The notes under the pieces: generated by a model
Seen by the model: the letters and a program-made list of their open reading frames with translations, nothing else
What the model was told of the DNA's origin: nothing
Database searches by the model: none
Program-made: the position numbers and the translations under genes
Source of the DNA: Streptomyces roseofulvus
Lineage (GTDB): Bacteria > Actinomycetota > Actinomycetes > Streptomycetales > Streptomycetaceae
DNA: 64,000 bases
Direction of reading: 5' to 3'
Assembly (NCBI RefSeq): GCF_039534915.1
Contig: NZ_BAAAWE010000001.1
Location: 7,936,001-8,000,000 of the forward strand
Shown: in pieces, positions 1-8,382 of the stretch
How the letters are laid out: each line of letters starts with the position of its first letter
Position numbering within the stretch: position 1 is the stretch's first letter

Positions 1-1637
1 GGGTCGCCGCGATGACGGTCCTGGCGGGGGTGACGGACGTCCCCACCTTCGCCCCGGTCCTCGGGAGCATGGTCGGGCTCGGAGTGGGCATCGACTACGC
101 GCTGTTCGTGCTCGCCAGGCACCGGGAGCACCTGGCGCGCGGGCTCGACCCGCAGGCGGCGGCCGGACGGGCGGTCGCCACGGCGGGGCGGCCGGTGGTC
201 CTCGCCGGCGGCACCGTCGTCGTGTCGATCCTCGGCCTGGCCGTCGCGAACGTGCCGTTCATGACGGTCGGCGGGCTCGCCGTCTCGATCGTCGTCCTGA
301 TCATGGTGCTCGCATCGGTGACGCTGCTGCCGGCCTTCCTCGGCGCGGCCGGCCCGCGCCTGGCCACGCCCAACCGGATCGGCCGGATCGGCCGGACCGG
401 CTGGATCGGCCGGATCAGCCGGGCGCTGGGGGCCGGGCGGCCCGGGCGACGGCGGGGCACGGAGGAGGACGCCGTCACCACCGCCGGGTGGCGGCGCTGG
501 ATCGGGCACGTCAGCCGGCACCCCGTGCCGTACGCGGTCGGCGCGGCGGGGCTGCTGCTGACCGCGACGCTGCCCGTGCTCGGCCTGCGCGTCGGCCTGC
601 CCGACGACGGCTCACTGCCTCCGAGCCGGACCGAGCGCCGCGCGTACGACCTCGTCGCCGAGGGGTTCGGCCCGGGCACCAACGGCCCCCTGGTCATCGC
701 CGCGGACCCCGCCGGCGTTCCGGGAGTGCTGGACCGGCTCGTCGCGACGGTCGAGGCGGATCCGGGCATCGCGTCCGTCGCGCCGACCCACGTCGACCGG
801 GCCACCGGCATCGCCACCCTCGTGGTGTTCCCGACCACCGGCCCCCAGGAGAAGGCCACGGCCGACACCATCGCCCGGCTGCGCACCGACGTGCTGCCCA
901 CGGCGATCGGGGACGGCCCGGCGAGGGCCCACATCGGCGGCGCCGCCGCGAGCCTGTCCGACGTGGGGCAGCGCACCAGCCGGCGCCTGCCGCTGCTCGT
1001 CGCCGCCGTGCTGGCGATGTCGTACCTGCTGCTGATGCTGGTCTTCCGCTCGGTCCTCGTCCCGCTGAAGGCGGTCCTGCTGAACCTGCTGAGCATCGGC
1101 GCGGCCTACGGCGTCATGGTCGCCGTCTTCCAGTGGGGCTGGGGAGGCGCACTCATCGGGGTGGAAGCGACGGTTCCGATCGTGTCGTTCATCCCGATGT
1201 TCCTCTTCGCCATCCTGTTCGGCCTGTCGATGGACTACGAGGTGTTCCTGCTCTCCCGCGTCCGCGAGGAGTACCTGCGGACCGGCGACAACGTCACGGC
1301 GATCGTCGAGGGCGTCTCGGGCACCGCCCGGATCATCACCTCGGCCGCGCTCATCATGGTGGCGGTCTTCCTGTCCTTCGCCGTCGCCGAGGACCCCTCC
1401 ACCAAGATGTTCGGGCTCGGCCTGGCCACCGCGATCCTCATCGACGCCACGGTGGTCCGCATGGTGCTGGTCCCGGCGACCATGACCCTCCTGGGCCGGA
1501 CCAACTGGTGGCTGCCGAAGTGGCTGGACCGGTTGCTGCCCGGCGGCCCGGTCGGCACCCGCGGCCCGGCCCTCGACCCGCCGCGAACAGACGCGGAATC
1601 CGCGGGGGAGGCCCCGGACCTGTCGGCGGCGGGCTGA
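1..1637 (+). CDS. MMPL family membrane transporter, 5' end outside window
   Basis: This is an MMPL/RND-type integral membrane exporter, a family that moves lipids or hydrophobic compounds using the proton gradient. The frame is open to the left edge, so the Met at base 12 is probably internal. Both pseudo-symmetric halves are represented: GVGIDYALFVLARHREH near residue 28 and GLSMDYEVFLLSRVREEY near residue 405 carry the family's Asp-Tyr pair in membrane helices. A soluble domain of about 150 residues lies between the helix bundles. Full-length members run to about 700-750 residues, so roughly 150-200 N-terminal residues (first helix and first extracytoplasmic domain) are missing. The cytoplasmic loop after the first bundle contains an Arg/Gly/Ile-rich stretch encoded by repeated GGATCGGCC units. 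The substrate is unknown. Confidence 0.93.
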   Translation, partial: VAAMTVLAGVTDVPTFAPVLGSMVGLGVGIDYALFVLARHREHLARGLDPQAAAGRAVATAGRPVVLAGGTVVVSILGLAVANVPFMTVGGLAVSIVVLIMVLASVTLLPAFLGAAGPRLATPNRIGRIGRTGWIGRISRALGAGRPGRRRGTEEDAVTTAGWRRWIGHVSRHPVPYAVGAAGLLLTATLPVLGLRVGLPDDGSLPPSRTERRAYDLVAEGFGPGTNGPLVIAADPAGVPGVLDRLVATVEADPGIASVAPTHVDRATGIATLVVFPTTGPQEKATADTIARLRTDVLPTAIGDGPARAHIGGAAASLSDVGQRTSRRLPLLVAAVLAMSYLLLMLVFRSVLVPLKAVLLNLLSIGAAYGVMVAVFQWGWGGALIGVEATVPIVSFIPMFLFAILFGLSMDYEVFLLSRVREEYLRTGDNVTAIVEGVSGTARIITSAALIMVAVFLSFAVAEDPSTKMFGLGLATAILIDATVVRMVLVPATMTLLGRTNWWLPKWLDRLLPGGPVGTRGPALDPPRTDAESAGEAPDLSAAG

Positions 1638-1721
1638 CGGCCGATGCACCTCCCGCCGGCCCGGCTCGCCGGGCCCGGTGCGCGGATCACGCGGCGGGGG
1701 CGAGATCCGGAGCGACTCGTC

Positions 1722-1727
1722 TAGCGT
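1722..1727 (+). promoter_or_regulatory. Candidate -10 element for a leaderless nitrilase mRNA
   Basis: TAGCGT lies exactly 6 nt before the ATG of the nitrilase gene, which has no Shine-Dalgarno sequence. This TANNNT-N6-start layout is typical of leaderless actinobacterial transcripts. No convincing -35 box is visible. Confidence 0.5.
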
Positions 1728-1733
1728 CGGGGC

Positions 1734-2693
1734 ATGACCTCCACCCCCAGCACGGCCTCCCCCGACCCCCGCCGCACCGTGACCGTCGCCGTCGTCCAGG
1801 CGGCCGCCCCGCTCTTCGACACCCCCGGTGCGGTGGCCCGGGCCGAGGAGTTCCTCCGCGAAGCCGCCGGCCGCGGCGCCGAAGTCGTCGTGCTGCCCGA
1901 GGCGTTCATCGGCGGCTACCCCAAGGGGCTGGACTTCGGCATCACGGTCGGCAGCCGCACGCCCGCCGGACGCGACCTCTTCCGCCGGTATCACGCCGCC
2001 GCCGTCGAGGTCCCGGGCCCGGAGACCGAGACCCTGGCCGCCGTCACGCGCGAGCTCGGCGTCCACGCGGTGGTCGGCGCCGTCGAACGGCAGGGCGGCA
2101 CCCTGTACTGCGTCGCGCTCTTCTTCGGTCCGGACGGCTACCTCGGCCTGCACCGGAAGCTCATGCCCACCGCCGCCGAACGCTACCTCTGGGGGCAGGG
2201 CGACGGCTCCACCCTCCCCGTCGTCGACACCGGCACGGCCCGCCTCGGCTCGGCGATCTGCTGGGAGAACTACATGCCGTTGCTGCGGACCGCGATGTAC
2301 GCGAAGGGCGTCGACCTGTGGTGTGCGCCGACCGTCGACGACCGCGACGCCTGGCAGGCCACGATGCGGCACATCGCCCTGGAGGGCCGCTGCTTCGTCC
2401 TCAGCGCCTGCCAGTTCCTCCGCCGCGACGGTCTGCCGGCCGACCTCCACCCCGTCCAGGGCGACGAGCCCGACACCGTCCTCATCGGCGGCGGCTCCGT
2501 CATCGTCTCGCCGCTCGGCGACGTCCTCGCCGGTCCGCTGCGCGACGGCGAGGGGATCCTGACCGCCGACCTCGACCTCGACGACCTCGCCCGCGCGCGC
2601 TTCGACCTCGACACCACCGGGCACTACGCCCGCCCCGACGTCTTCACCCTCCACGTCGACGAGACCCCCCGCGCCACCGTCACCGGCACCTGA
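1734..2693 (+). CDS. Carbon-nitrogen hydrolase (nitrilase family)
   Basis: This predicted cytoplasmic enzyme hydrolyses a nitrile or amide C-N bond. The catalytic triad is visible: Glu56 in VVLPEAFIGGYPKG, Lys142 in GLHRKLMPT and Cys176 in GSAICWENY. The motif around Cys176 (CWENYMPL) and the length of 319 residues match branch-1 nitrilases (true nitrilases) better than amidases or ureidopropionases. The start is the ATG with a TAGCGT -10 box six bases upstream, so the message is probably leaderless. The gene stands alone between the MMPL gene and an anchored hypothetical protein; nothing nearby identifies the substrate. Confidence 0.92.
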   Translation: MTSTPSTASPDPRRTVTVAVVQAAAPLFDTPGAVARAEEFLREAAGRGAEVVVLPEAFIGGYPKGLDFGITVGSRTPAGRDLFRRYHAAAVEVPGPETETLAAVTRELGVHAVVGAVERQGGTLYCVALFFGPDGYLGLHRKLMPTAAERYLWGQGDGSTLPVVDTGTARLGSAICWENYMPLLRTAMYAKGVDLWCAPTVDDRDAWQATMRHIALEGRCFVLSACQFLRRDGLPADLHPVQGDEPDTVLIGGGSVIVSPLGDVLAGPLRDGEGILTADLDLDDLARARFDLDTTGHYARPDVFTLHVDETPRATVTGT

Positions 2694-2780
2694 CGTCCGG
2701 AGGCGGGGCGGATCGCTCTCCTGTGCGATCATGCCAGGGCCTCGGCGAGGGCCGGAGGCGCGCACACGAGGGGGACAGCG

Positions 2781-3869
2781 GTGAAGGGCGAGCAGGACGG
2801 GGCCTCGGTGCCGGACGAGGTGTGGGAGGCGTTCCTGCGCACGTCGGCCGAGAGCGGCGTCACCGCGCCGAAGGAACCCTCCGCGCGCGCCCGCGAGGCG
2901 GCGGCCGGACTGCGCACGGAACCGGTGGAGCCGACGCCGTGGCGCGGTCCCACGTCCGCGTCCGTACGGCCCCGGCGCCGGAAGGGCTGGTACGTGGCGG
3001 GCTTCGCGGCCGCGGTGGCCCTGCTGCTCGTGGCGGTGGACCCGGGTGGCGTCGTCGGCTGGTCCGACGACGGGGGCACGGGTGCTCCGCTCGCGCAGGA
3101 GACGGCGCGGCCGGAGCAGGCGCCGCCGGCCGACGCCGACGGGCGGGCCACGCTCGCCGAGCCGTTCCGCGGCTCTCCGGCGGCGCGTTGGGCGAGCGGC
3201 ACCGCCGGCATCACCGTGCCCGCCGCCAAGGCGACGGGCTGGATGACGAAGCCGGAGGTCGAGCGGGCGCTCGCGCGCACCCGCGACTTCCTCGCCGCGT
3301 CCAGCCTGGACCCCGCCGTGCTGCGCGGCGGACGCCCGGACAAGGCGATCGCCCTGATGAACCCGCACCAGAAGGACGTCACCACCTTCGTCACCACGTC
3401 GCTCAGCACGCCGGGCGAGGACCACGACCCGCTGATGCTCTTCAGCCGCTTCGACCCGGCCCAGGCCCGTCCGGCCGGCGACGAGGTCAGGACGAGGGGC
3501 CGCCTGACCTACCGGGAGGGGGAGCGGGGAGCCGTCGAGGTGACCGCCGACGTCACCTTCGTGTACCCGGTCGCCCCGGCCGGCGGCGGCGACGAGGTCG
3601 TACGGGTGATCGTGCGCAGGGAGACCGTGGTGAGCTGGGACGACCCGTCGAAGGTCGCCACCGAGGCGGGCACCTTCACCCTCCTGTCCTACAAGCTCGA
3701 CATGACCAACGGCGGCTGCGGCGCCCCCACCGGCTTCTTCCGCCCGCAGTTCGGCGGAGGATCACCGGCGGAGTCCGGCCCGGACGGCAGCCACACGGTC
3801 GATCCGTACGACCGCACGGCCCCCTTGGGCGAGGGACGCGACGGCTGCGGCACCGCCACCCGGTCGTAG
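2781..3869 (+). CDS. Membrane-anchored hypothetical protein
   Basis: I do not recognise a named family. The 362-residue protein has a cytoplasmic N-terminus of about 70 residues ending in an RPRRRKG basic stretch, one membrane helix (about residues 73-93, GWYVAGFAAAVALLLVAV), then a long extracytoplasmic region rich in Asp, Gly and Thr. The layout resembles Streptomyces single-pass secreted-domain proteins that sit beside or replace ECF anti-sigma factors, but no sigma gene is adjacent. The outer part contains CGAP and GCGT cysteines near the end that could form a disulfide. The GTG start follows a GAGGGGG ribosome-binding site. Confidence 0.8.
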   Translation: MKGEQDGASVPDEVWEAFLRTSAESGVTAPKEPSARAREAAAGLRTEPVEPTPWRGPTSASVRPRRRKGWYVAGFAAAVALLLVAVDPGGVVGWSDDGGTGAPLAQETARPEQAPPADADGRATLAEPFRGSPAARWASGTAGITVPAAKATGWMTKPEVERALARTRDFLAASSLDPAVLRGGRPDKAIALMNPHQKDVTTFVTTSLSTPGEDHDPLMLFSRFDPAQARPAGDEVRTRGRLTYREGERGAVEVTADVTFVYPVAPAGGGDEVVRVIVRRETVVSWDDPSKVATEAGTFTLLSYKLDMTNGGCGAPTGFFRPQFGGGSPAESGPDGSHTVDPYDRTAPLGEGRDGCGTATRS

Positions 3870-3989
3870 CCGGCTTCGGTGCCGCTGTTGTCATCCGTTC
3901 AGGTGAGTCGGGGGCGGGCCGGGGTCCGTCTCGGCTACGGTCGGTGACCGCGAACCGCCGACCACCGCACACGACGAGGTGAACGAGCC

Positions 3990-4730
3990 ATGACCCGCCC
4001 CACCCCGCTGTGGGGGCGGCTGGCCCGGGTGCCGGCGGCGTTTCCGCCGGCCGGCGGGGTGGAGGTGGTGGTCTCGCCGACGTCGGAACTCTGCCCGGCC
4101 GGGTGGGTCGGGGCGGTCGCCCTCGGCGACGCGGCGCTCGTGACCGTACCGGACGCGCACACCGCCACGGTCGTACGGGACGCGCTGGCGCACCTGTCCG
4201 TGGAGGCGCTCGTGGACGGCGTTTCGGTGCGCGCGGTGCTGCCCGTCGCGGCGACGCTCGGGCCCGCGGCGCTGGCGTACGTGTCCCCGGGACGGTTCCG
4301 GCCGGCGGACGCCGGCGCGCCTGCGGTGGAACGACTGCCGGCCGGGCACGCCGAGCTGGGCCGGCTGGAGGAGTCGGCCGGCGACGAGGACGCCGTGGAG
4401 GCGGCGCTGGACGAGATCACCTCCCCCGCCTTCGTCGTCCGCCGGCAGGGGCGGGTCGTCGCCGCCGCCGGATACCGGGCGTGGCCGAGCCGGACCGCCC
4501 ACCACAGCGTCCTGACGGCGCCCGCCGAGCGCGGGCGAGGGCTGGCACGGGTGGCGGGCTCGGCGGCGGTCGCACACGCCCTCGCCGCCGGGCTCCTGCC
4601 CCAGTGGCGGGCGCGGCCTCCGGCGTCCCGGCGCGTCGCCGCCTCGCTGGGCTTCGCGGAACTGGGCTCCCAGCTGAGCATGGAACTCACGGCCGACGGG
4701 GGGAGGCCGGCGTACCGCCGGCATCCCTGA
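3990..4730 (+). CDS. GNAT-fold acetyltransferase-like protein
   Basis: The C-terminal third has the shape of a GNAT acetyl-CoA-dependent acyltransferase: a strand with FVVRRQGRVVAAAGYRAW, then HHSVLTAPAERGRGLARVAG, which carries the RGRGLA acetyl-CoA pyrophosphate loop, followed by a helix and a final strand with SLGFAEL. The first 130 residues are less conserved and may be a substrate-binding half, as in the two-domain FR47-like proteins. The ATG has an AGGTGA site 8 nt upstream. The neighbouring MBL hydrolase follows on the same strand after about 40 nt. The acceptor substrate is unknown. Confidence 0.78.
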   Translation: MTRPTPLWGRLARVPAAFPPAGGVEVVVSPTSELCPAGWVGAVALGDAALVTVPDAHTATVVRDALAHLSVEALVDGVSVRAVLPVAATLGPAALAYVSPGRFRPADAGAPAVERLPAGHAELGRLEESAGDEDAVEAALDEITSPAFVVRRQGRVVAAAGYRAWPSRTAHHSVLTAPAERGRGLARVAGSAAVAHALAAGLLPQWRARPPASRRVAASLGFAELGSQLSMELTADGGRPAYRRHP

Positions 4731-4772
4731 CGCGGTGGTCGAGGCGCGCCCGGCGGTGGCAGTATCGGCGGC

Positions 4773-5627
4773 ATGCTCCCCACCCTCCAGGTCGGCCCGT
4801 ACACCGTCATCGCGCTCGCCGACGGCGAAGGGCCCTTCTTCTCCGCCCGGTCCGAGGCGTTCCCCGACGCCACGAGCGAACAATGGGCGGCGGCCGACCG
4901 GTTCGATCCCGGTGCGCTCGACGCCGAGGGGCGCTGGTGGCTCCAGTTCCGGGCCTTCGCCATCCGCAGCGACCGGGGCGTGACGCTCGTCGACGCGGGG
5001 ATCGGCCCGGCCGACGGCCCGGCGGCCTCCTGGGCGCCCGTGCCCGGGGTGCTCCCCGCCTCGCTGGCCGCAGCGGGCATCGCACCCTCCGACGTGGACA
5101 CCGTCGTCCTCACCCACCTCCACACCGATCACGTGGGCTGGGCGGTCGTCGGCGGCGAGCAGGCACGCCCCTACTTCCCGAACGCCGAGTACCTGTTGCA
5201 GCGAGCCGAGTCGGACGCGATCGAGGCGCTCAACCCGCAGCTGCGGTCGAGCCTGATCGACCCGCTCCGGGCGAGCGATCGGCTCCGGCTGCTCAACGGC
5301 GAAGCCGCACTGCGCGGCGGCGAGCGGGTGCTCGCCACGCCCGGACACACGCCCGGACACCAGAGCGTGCTCGTCGAGGCCGGACGCGAACTCGTCGCGG
5401 TGACGGGAGACCTGCTCGTGCACGCGATCCAACTCCTCCATCCCGAACTCGCCTACGCGCACGAGACGGACCCGGCCCGGGCGAGGACCTCCAGGGAACG
5501 GCTGCTGCGCCGCGGCCGGTCCGCGGACACCCTCCACCTCGCCACGCCGCACCTGACCGAACCGTTCGTCGACGCTCGGGCCGGCACGGCGTCGGCGGCG
5601 GTGGCACGGGACGGCGTCACCGGGTAG
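4773..5627 (+). CDS. MBL-fold metallo-hydrolase
   Basis: This is a metallo-beta-lactamase-fold hydrolase of the quorum-quenching lactonase/AttM-like type. The zinc-binding motif HLHTDH occurs in TVVLTHLHTDHVGW, a second metal His in ATPGHTPGHQSV, and the bridging Asp in VTGDLLVH. The length (284) fits lactonase-like members, which often act on small esters or lactones. The gene converges on the VOC gene downstream with an 11-nt overlap of coding ends. The true substrate cannot be read from sequence. Confidence 0.9.
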   Translation: MLPTLQVGPYTVIALADGEGPFFSARSEAFPDATSEQWAAADRFDPGALDAEGRWWLQFRAFAIRSDRGVTLVDAGIGPADGPAASWAPVPGVLPASLAAAGIAPSDVDTVVLTHLHTDHVGWAVVGGEQARPYFPNAEYLLQRAESDAIEALNPQLRSSLIDPLRASDRLRLLNGEAALRGGERVLATPGHTPGHQSVLVEAGRELVAVTGDLLVHAIQLLHPELAYAHETDPARARTSRERLLRRGRSADTLHLATPHLTEPFVDARAGTASAAVARDGVTG

Positions 5628-5988
5628 GGACCGGCTGGGTGAGGTTCAGCGGGTTGCCGTCCGGGTCCCGGACGTGAGCGACCCGCTGCCCCCACGGCAT
5701 GTCGTCGGGGCCACCGCTGACCGCGCCGCCCAACGCCTCGACCCGCCCGAGTGCGTCGTCGACGTCGTCGACGGCGACGCTGAGCAGGATCCGCGGCGCC
5801 GCCGCGCCGACCTGCGCGTCCTCCTTGGACACCAACCCGAGGTCGGTGTCGCCGATGCGCAGGCCGAGGTAGAAGACCGGGCCCTCCTCCGGGACCCGAA
5901 AGATCTCCTCGGCTCCGAACAACCGCGTGTAGAAGCCGCGCAGGGCGTCCAGGTCGGCGGTGAGGATCACGGGCTGAAGGGTCGACAT
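5617..5988 (-). CDS. VOC family (glyoxalase/bleomycin-resistance fold) protein
   Basis: This 123-residue single-domain protein has the vicinal-oxygen-chelate fold. It opens with VILTADLDALRGFYTRLFG, contains the paired beta-alpha modules, and ends with the usual VRDPDGNPLNLTQP strand. VOC members bind metals and either open rings, isomerise or sequester antibiotics. I chose the internal ATG (MSTLQ) because a GAGGAG site lies 7 nt upstream; a frame-extending ATG five codons earlier lacks one. Its end overlaps that of the convergent MBL gene. Confidence 0.88.
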   Translation of the reverse strand: MSTLQPVILTADLDALRGFYTRLFGAEEIFRVPEEGPVFYLGLRIGDTDLGLVSKEDAQVGAAAPRILLSVAVDDVDDALGRVEALGGAVSGGPDDMPWGQRVAHVRDPDGNPLNLTQPVPTR

Positions 5989-6093
5989 GGGCACTCCTCG
6001 CACGGGAACGGATCGCTTCGCCGGGTAGACCGTCCGAGGACGGCGGACTCATCGGTCCCGCGCCGCCGCAGGCCGCCTCACGCGCCGGAGGAT

Positions 6094-7083
6094 TCAGTCC
6101 GCGAGGGTCGGGGAGGAGGCGCCCCGGGCGAGCTGTCGGGGCGCGCCCGTGCCGTCGGCGGGAACCGACCAGATGCCGCCGCCGTATCCGTACGCCAGGG
6201 TCTCGCCGTCCGTCCACAGCGCCTGGTCGTCGATGCCGCGTCGTTCCGCGACGGGGTGCTCGCGGCCGGTCGTCAGGTCGTACACGTACAGCCGCCACGG
6301 CTCGCGCGGGCCGTCGGAGACGCGCTTCTTGAAGGCGATCCGGGTGCCGTCGGGGGAGAGGGACGGGCACTCCACGTTCGCGCGCAGGGTCCGGGCGGAC
6401 CAGGTGGCCATGTCGCCCTCGACGAGGTGGGTGCGGCCGTTCGTGGAGACCGTGGCGTAGAAGCGGTTGTCGTCCGCCGCGAAGCTGACGCCCCAGTAGT
6501 TGACGTCGGGCGCGTGGTAGCGGCGCCCGTCGAGGGTCAGCGGGATCTGCTCGATGTTCTTCACCAGATAGCCGGTGCGCAGGTCGAGGACGGACGTGCG
6601 GGTGGAGAAGGAGGAGCGGGCGTACGAGTCGCCGGTCGCGAACATCGTCCAGGCGAGCATGTTCCCCGAGGCGGAGACGCGGGCCCGGCTGGGGATGCCC
6701 GGCAGGCTCATGCGGCGCACCTCGCGCAGCTCGCGGTCGAGCACGATGACGTACGAGCGGGCCGGGACGCCGGGGCGGCGCCGCAGGCAGAGCGCGGTGT
6801 CGCCGGCCGCGTGGAAGCGGTCGCAGACGGGGCCGCCGGCCACGCGTCCGCCGGGCGCGGCGGGATCCACGCGCGCGACGCGCCCCGTCGCGGTGTCCCG
6901 CGCGTACAGCGCGCCGCCGCCCGCGGCGAGGGCGAAGCGGGGGTCGGCGGTGCCGGCGGCCGCGGCGTCGCGGCCCGAGGCCGCCCGCAGGGTGTAGGCG
7001 GTGGCGCCGCCGCCGAGCAGCAGCAGCGCCAGCACGATGATCCAGACGCGGGTACGGGTGGAGGCACCGGTCAGGGCGGGCAT
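6094..7083 (-). CDS. Membrane-anchored TolB-like beta-propeller protein
   Basis: The N-terminus has one membrane segment (about residues 12-32, VWIIVLALLLLGGGATAYTL) followed by an extracytoplasmic region with PD40/TolB-like beta-propeller repeats, for example CPSLSPDGTRIAFKKR and LVEGDMATWSA. Such propellers usually mediate protein contacts. It is the last gene of a three-gene minus-strand operon, starting 3 nt after the stop of the MFS transporter, so it is probably co-translated with it and may work with that transporter or with the secreted phosphoesterase. GAGAGGA precedes the ATG. Confidence 0.82.
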   Translation of the reverse strand: MPALTGASTRTRVWIIVLALLLLGGGATAYTLRAASGRDAAAAGTADPRFALAAGGGALYARDTATGRVARVDPAAPGGRVAGGPVCDRFHAAGDTALCLRRRPGVPARSYVIVLDRELREVRRMSLPGIPSRARVSASGNMLAWTMFATGDSYARSSFSTRTSVLDLRTGYLVKNIEQIPLTLDGRRYHAPDVNYWGVSFAADDNRFYATVSTNGRTHLVEGDMATWSARTLRANVECPSLSPDGTRIAFKKRVSDGPREPWRLYVYDLTTGREHPVAERRGIDDQALWTDGETLAYGYGGGIWSVPADGTGAPRQLARGASSPTLAD

Positions 7084-7086
7084 GGG

Positions 7087-8382
7087 TCAGTCGGTCCTCT
7101 CGGAGGGCTCGGGGGCGTTCGGCCCGGCGGGAGCCGCGACGCCCCGGGGGAGCAGGCGCGCGGAGCAGCAGACGGCGGCGGCGAGGGTGACGAGGGCGGC
7201 GACGAGCGCGGTCTCCGGGCCGGTCGCCGTCCACAGGGCGCCGAACGCGACCGCCGAGCCGAGCCGGGCGAGCGCCTGCGCGGTCTGGACGAGCGCGAGC
7301 CCGCCCGCCTGCCGCCCCTCGGTCAGATACGGGCCGGTGAGGGCCATGAGGACGCCGTCGGTCGCGGCGTAGAACAGGCCGAGCAGGGCCAGGACGCCGA
7401 GCAGGACGACCATGTCCGGCAGCGGCGTCAGCAGCAGCCCGTACGCCAGGGCCAGGGCCCCGTGCCCGTACAGGAGGGGCCGTCGCCGTCCGAGGCGGTC
7501 GGCGAGCCGGCCGGCCGGCACGGCGAGGAGCAGGAAGACGGCGGCGGCGCCCAACGGCAGGAACGGGAACCAGGTGGCGTCGAAGGAGAGCCGGCGCTGG
7601 AGCAGCAGGTACAGGAAGGAGTCGCCGATCGTGGCCGCGCCGAGGAGCGCCGCGCACCCGACGATCCGCCGGTAGCCGGGCGAGCGCAGCCCGGCGAGCA
7701 GCCCGCCCCGCGCGCGCCGCGCGGTGCGACCTTCCGGCCCGCCGGCGGAGGGCGTGCGCCCTCGGCCGGGCACGCACAGCACCCACAGCACCACCCCGAA
7801 CGCCCCCACGCAGAAGCTGACCGCGAAGACGGCGTCGTACGCGTCGGCCGTAGCCCACAGCAGCGCGAAGGCCGCCAGCGGGCCGAGCAGGGCCCCGGTG
7901 GTGTCCATGGCGCGGTGCGTGCCGAAGGCGCGGCCCAGGTCCTCGGGCGGGCTGTGCAGCGTGATGAGCGCGTCGCGCGGGGCGGTGCGCACGCCCTTGC
8001 CGAGCCGGTCGGCGCCGATGGCCCCCGCGATCCAGCCGGTCGCGCCGCCCGCGAGCAGCAGACCGAGCCGGGAGAGGGCGGAGAGCGCGTAGCCGAGTCC
8101 GCCGACCGCCTTGTGCCGCCCGCCGCGGTCGGCGGTGGCGCCGCCCAGGAGCCGCACGAGCGCGGTGGCGCCGGTCGACAGGCCGTCGAGCAGCCCGAAC
8201 TGGAGGGGCGAGAGGCCGAGTCCGAGGACCAGGTAGAGCGGCAGGACGGCGGTCACCATCTCGGAGGAGACGTCGGCGACGAGGCTGACCGTGCCGAGCG
8301 CGAGGACGGTGCCGGGGACGCGCCGCCGGACCCCCGAGGGGGCGGGCGGCGCGTCGGGGCGACCGGTGGTCGCGACGTACAT
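7087..8382 (-). CDS. MFS transporter
   Basis: This is a 12-helix major facilitator superfamily transporter (431 residues). The family loop between helices 2 and 3 appears as LLGGATADRGGRHKAVGG and a second-half equivalent as PAGRLADRLGRRRPLL. Translation starts at the ATG of MYVATTG: it overlaps the stop of the upstream phosphoesterase by one base (TGATG), which implies re-initiation by the same ribosomes. The substrate is unknown; the tight coupling to a secreted phosphatase suggests a phosphate ester or its product, but this is inference only. Confidence 0.92.
   Translation of the reverse strand: MYVATTGRPDAPPAPSGVRRRVPGTVLALGTVSLVADVSSEMVTAVLPLYLVLGLGLSPLQFGLLDGLSTGATALVRLLGGATADRGGRHKAVGGLGYALSALSRLGLLLAGGATGWIAGAIGADRLGKGVRTAPRDALITLHSPPEDLGRAFGTHRAMDTTGALLGPLAAFALLWATADAYDAVFAVSFCVGAFGVVLWVLCVPGRGRTPSAGGPEGRTARRARGGLLAGLRSPGYRRIVGCAALLGAATIGDSFLYLLLQRRLSFDATWFPFLPLGAAAVFLLLAVPAGRLADRLGRRRPLLYGHGALALAYGLLLTPLPDMVVLLGVLALLGLFYAATDGVLMALTGPYLTEGRQAGGLALVQTAQALARLGSAVAFGALWTATGPETALVAALVTLAAAVCCSARLLPRGVAAPAGPNAPEPSERTD

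Noticed and set aside
488..3982. A 1164-codon plus-strand open frame spanning the MMPL, nitrilase and anchored-protein genes
   Set aside because: Its product is Arg/Pro/Gly noise; recognisable proteins with catalytic residues occupy other frames over the same bases.
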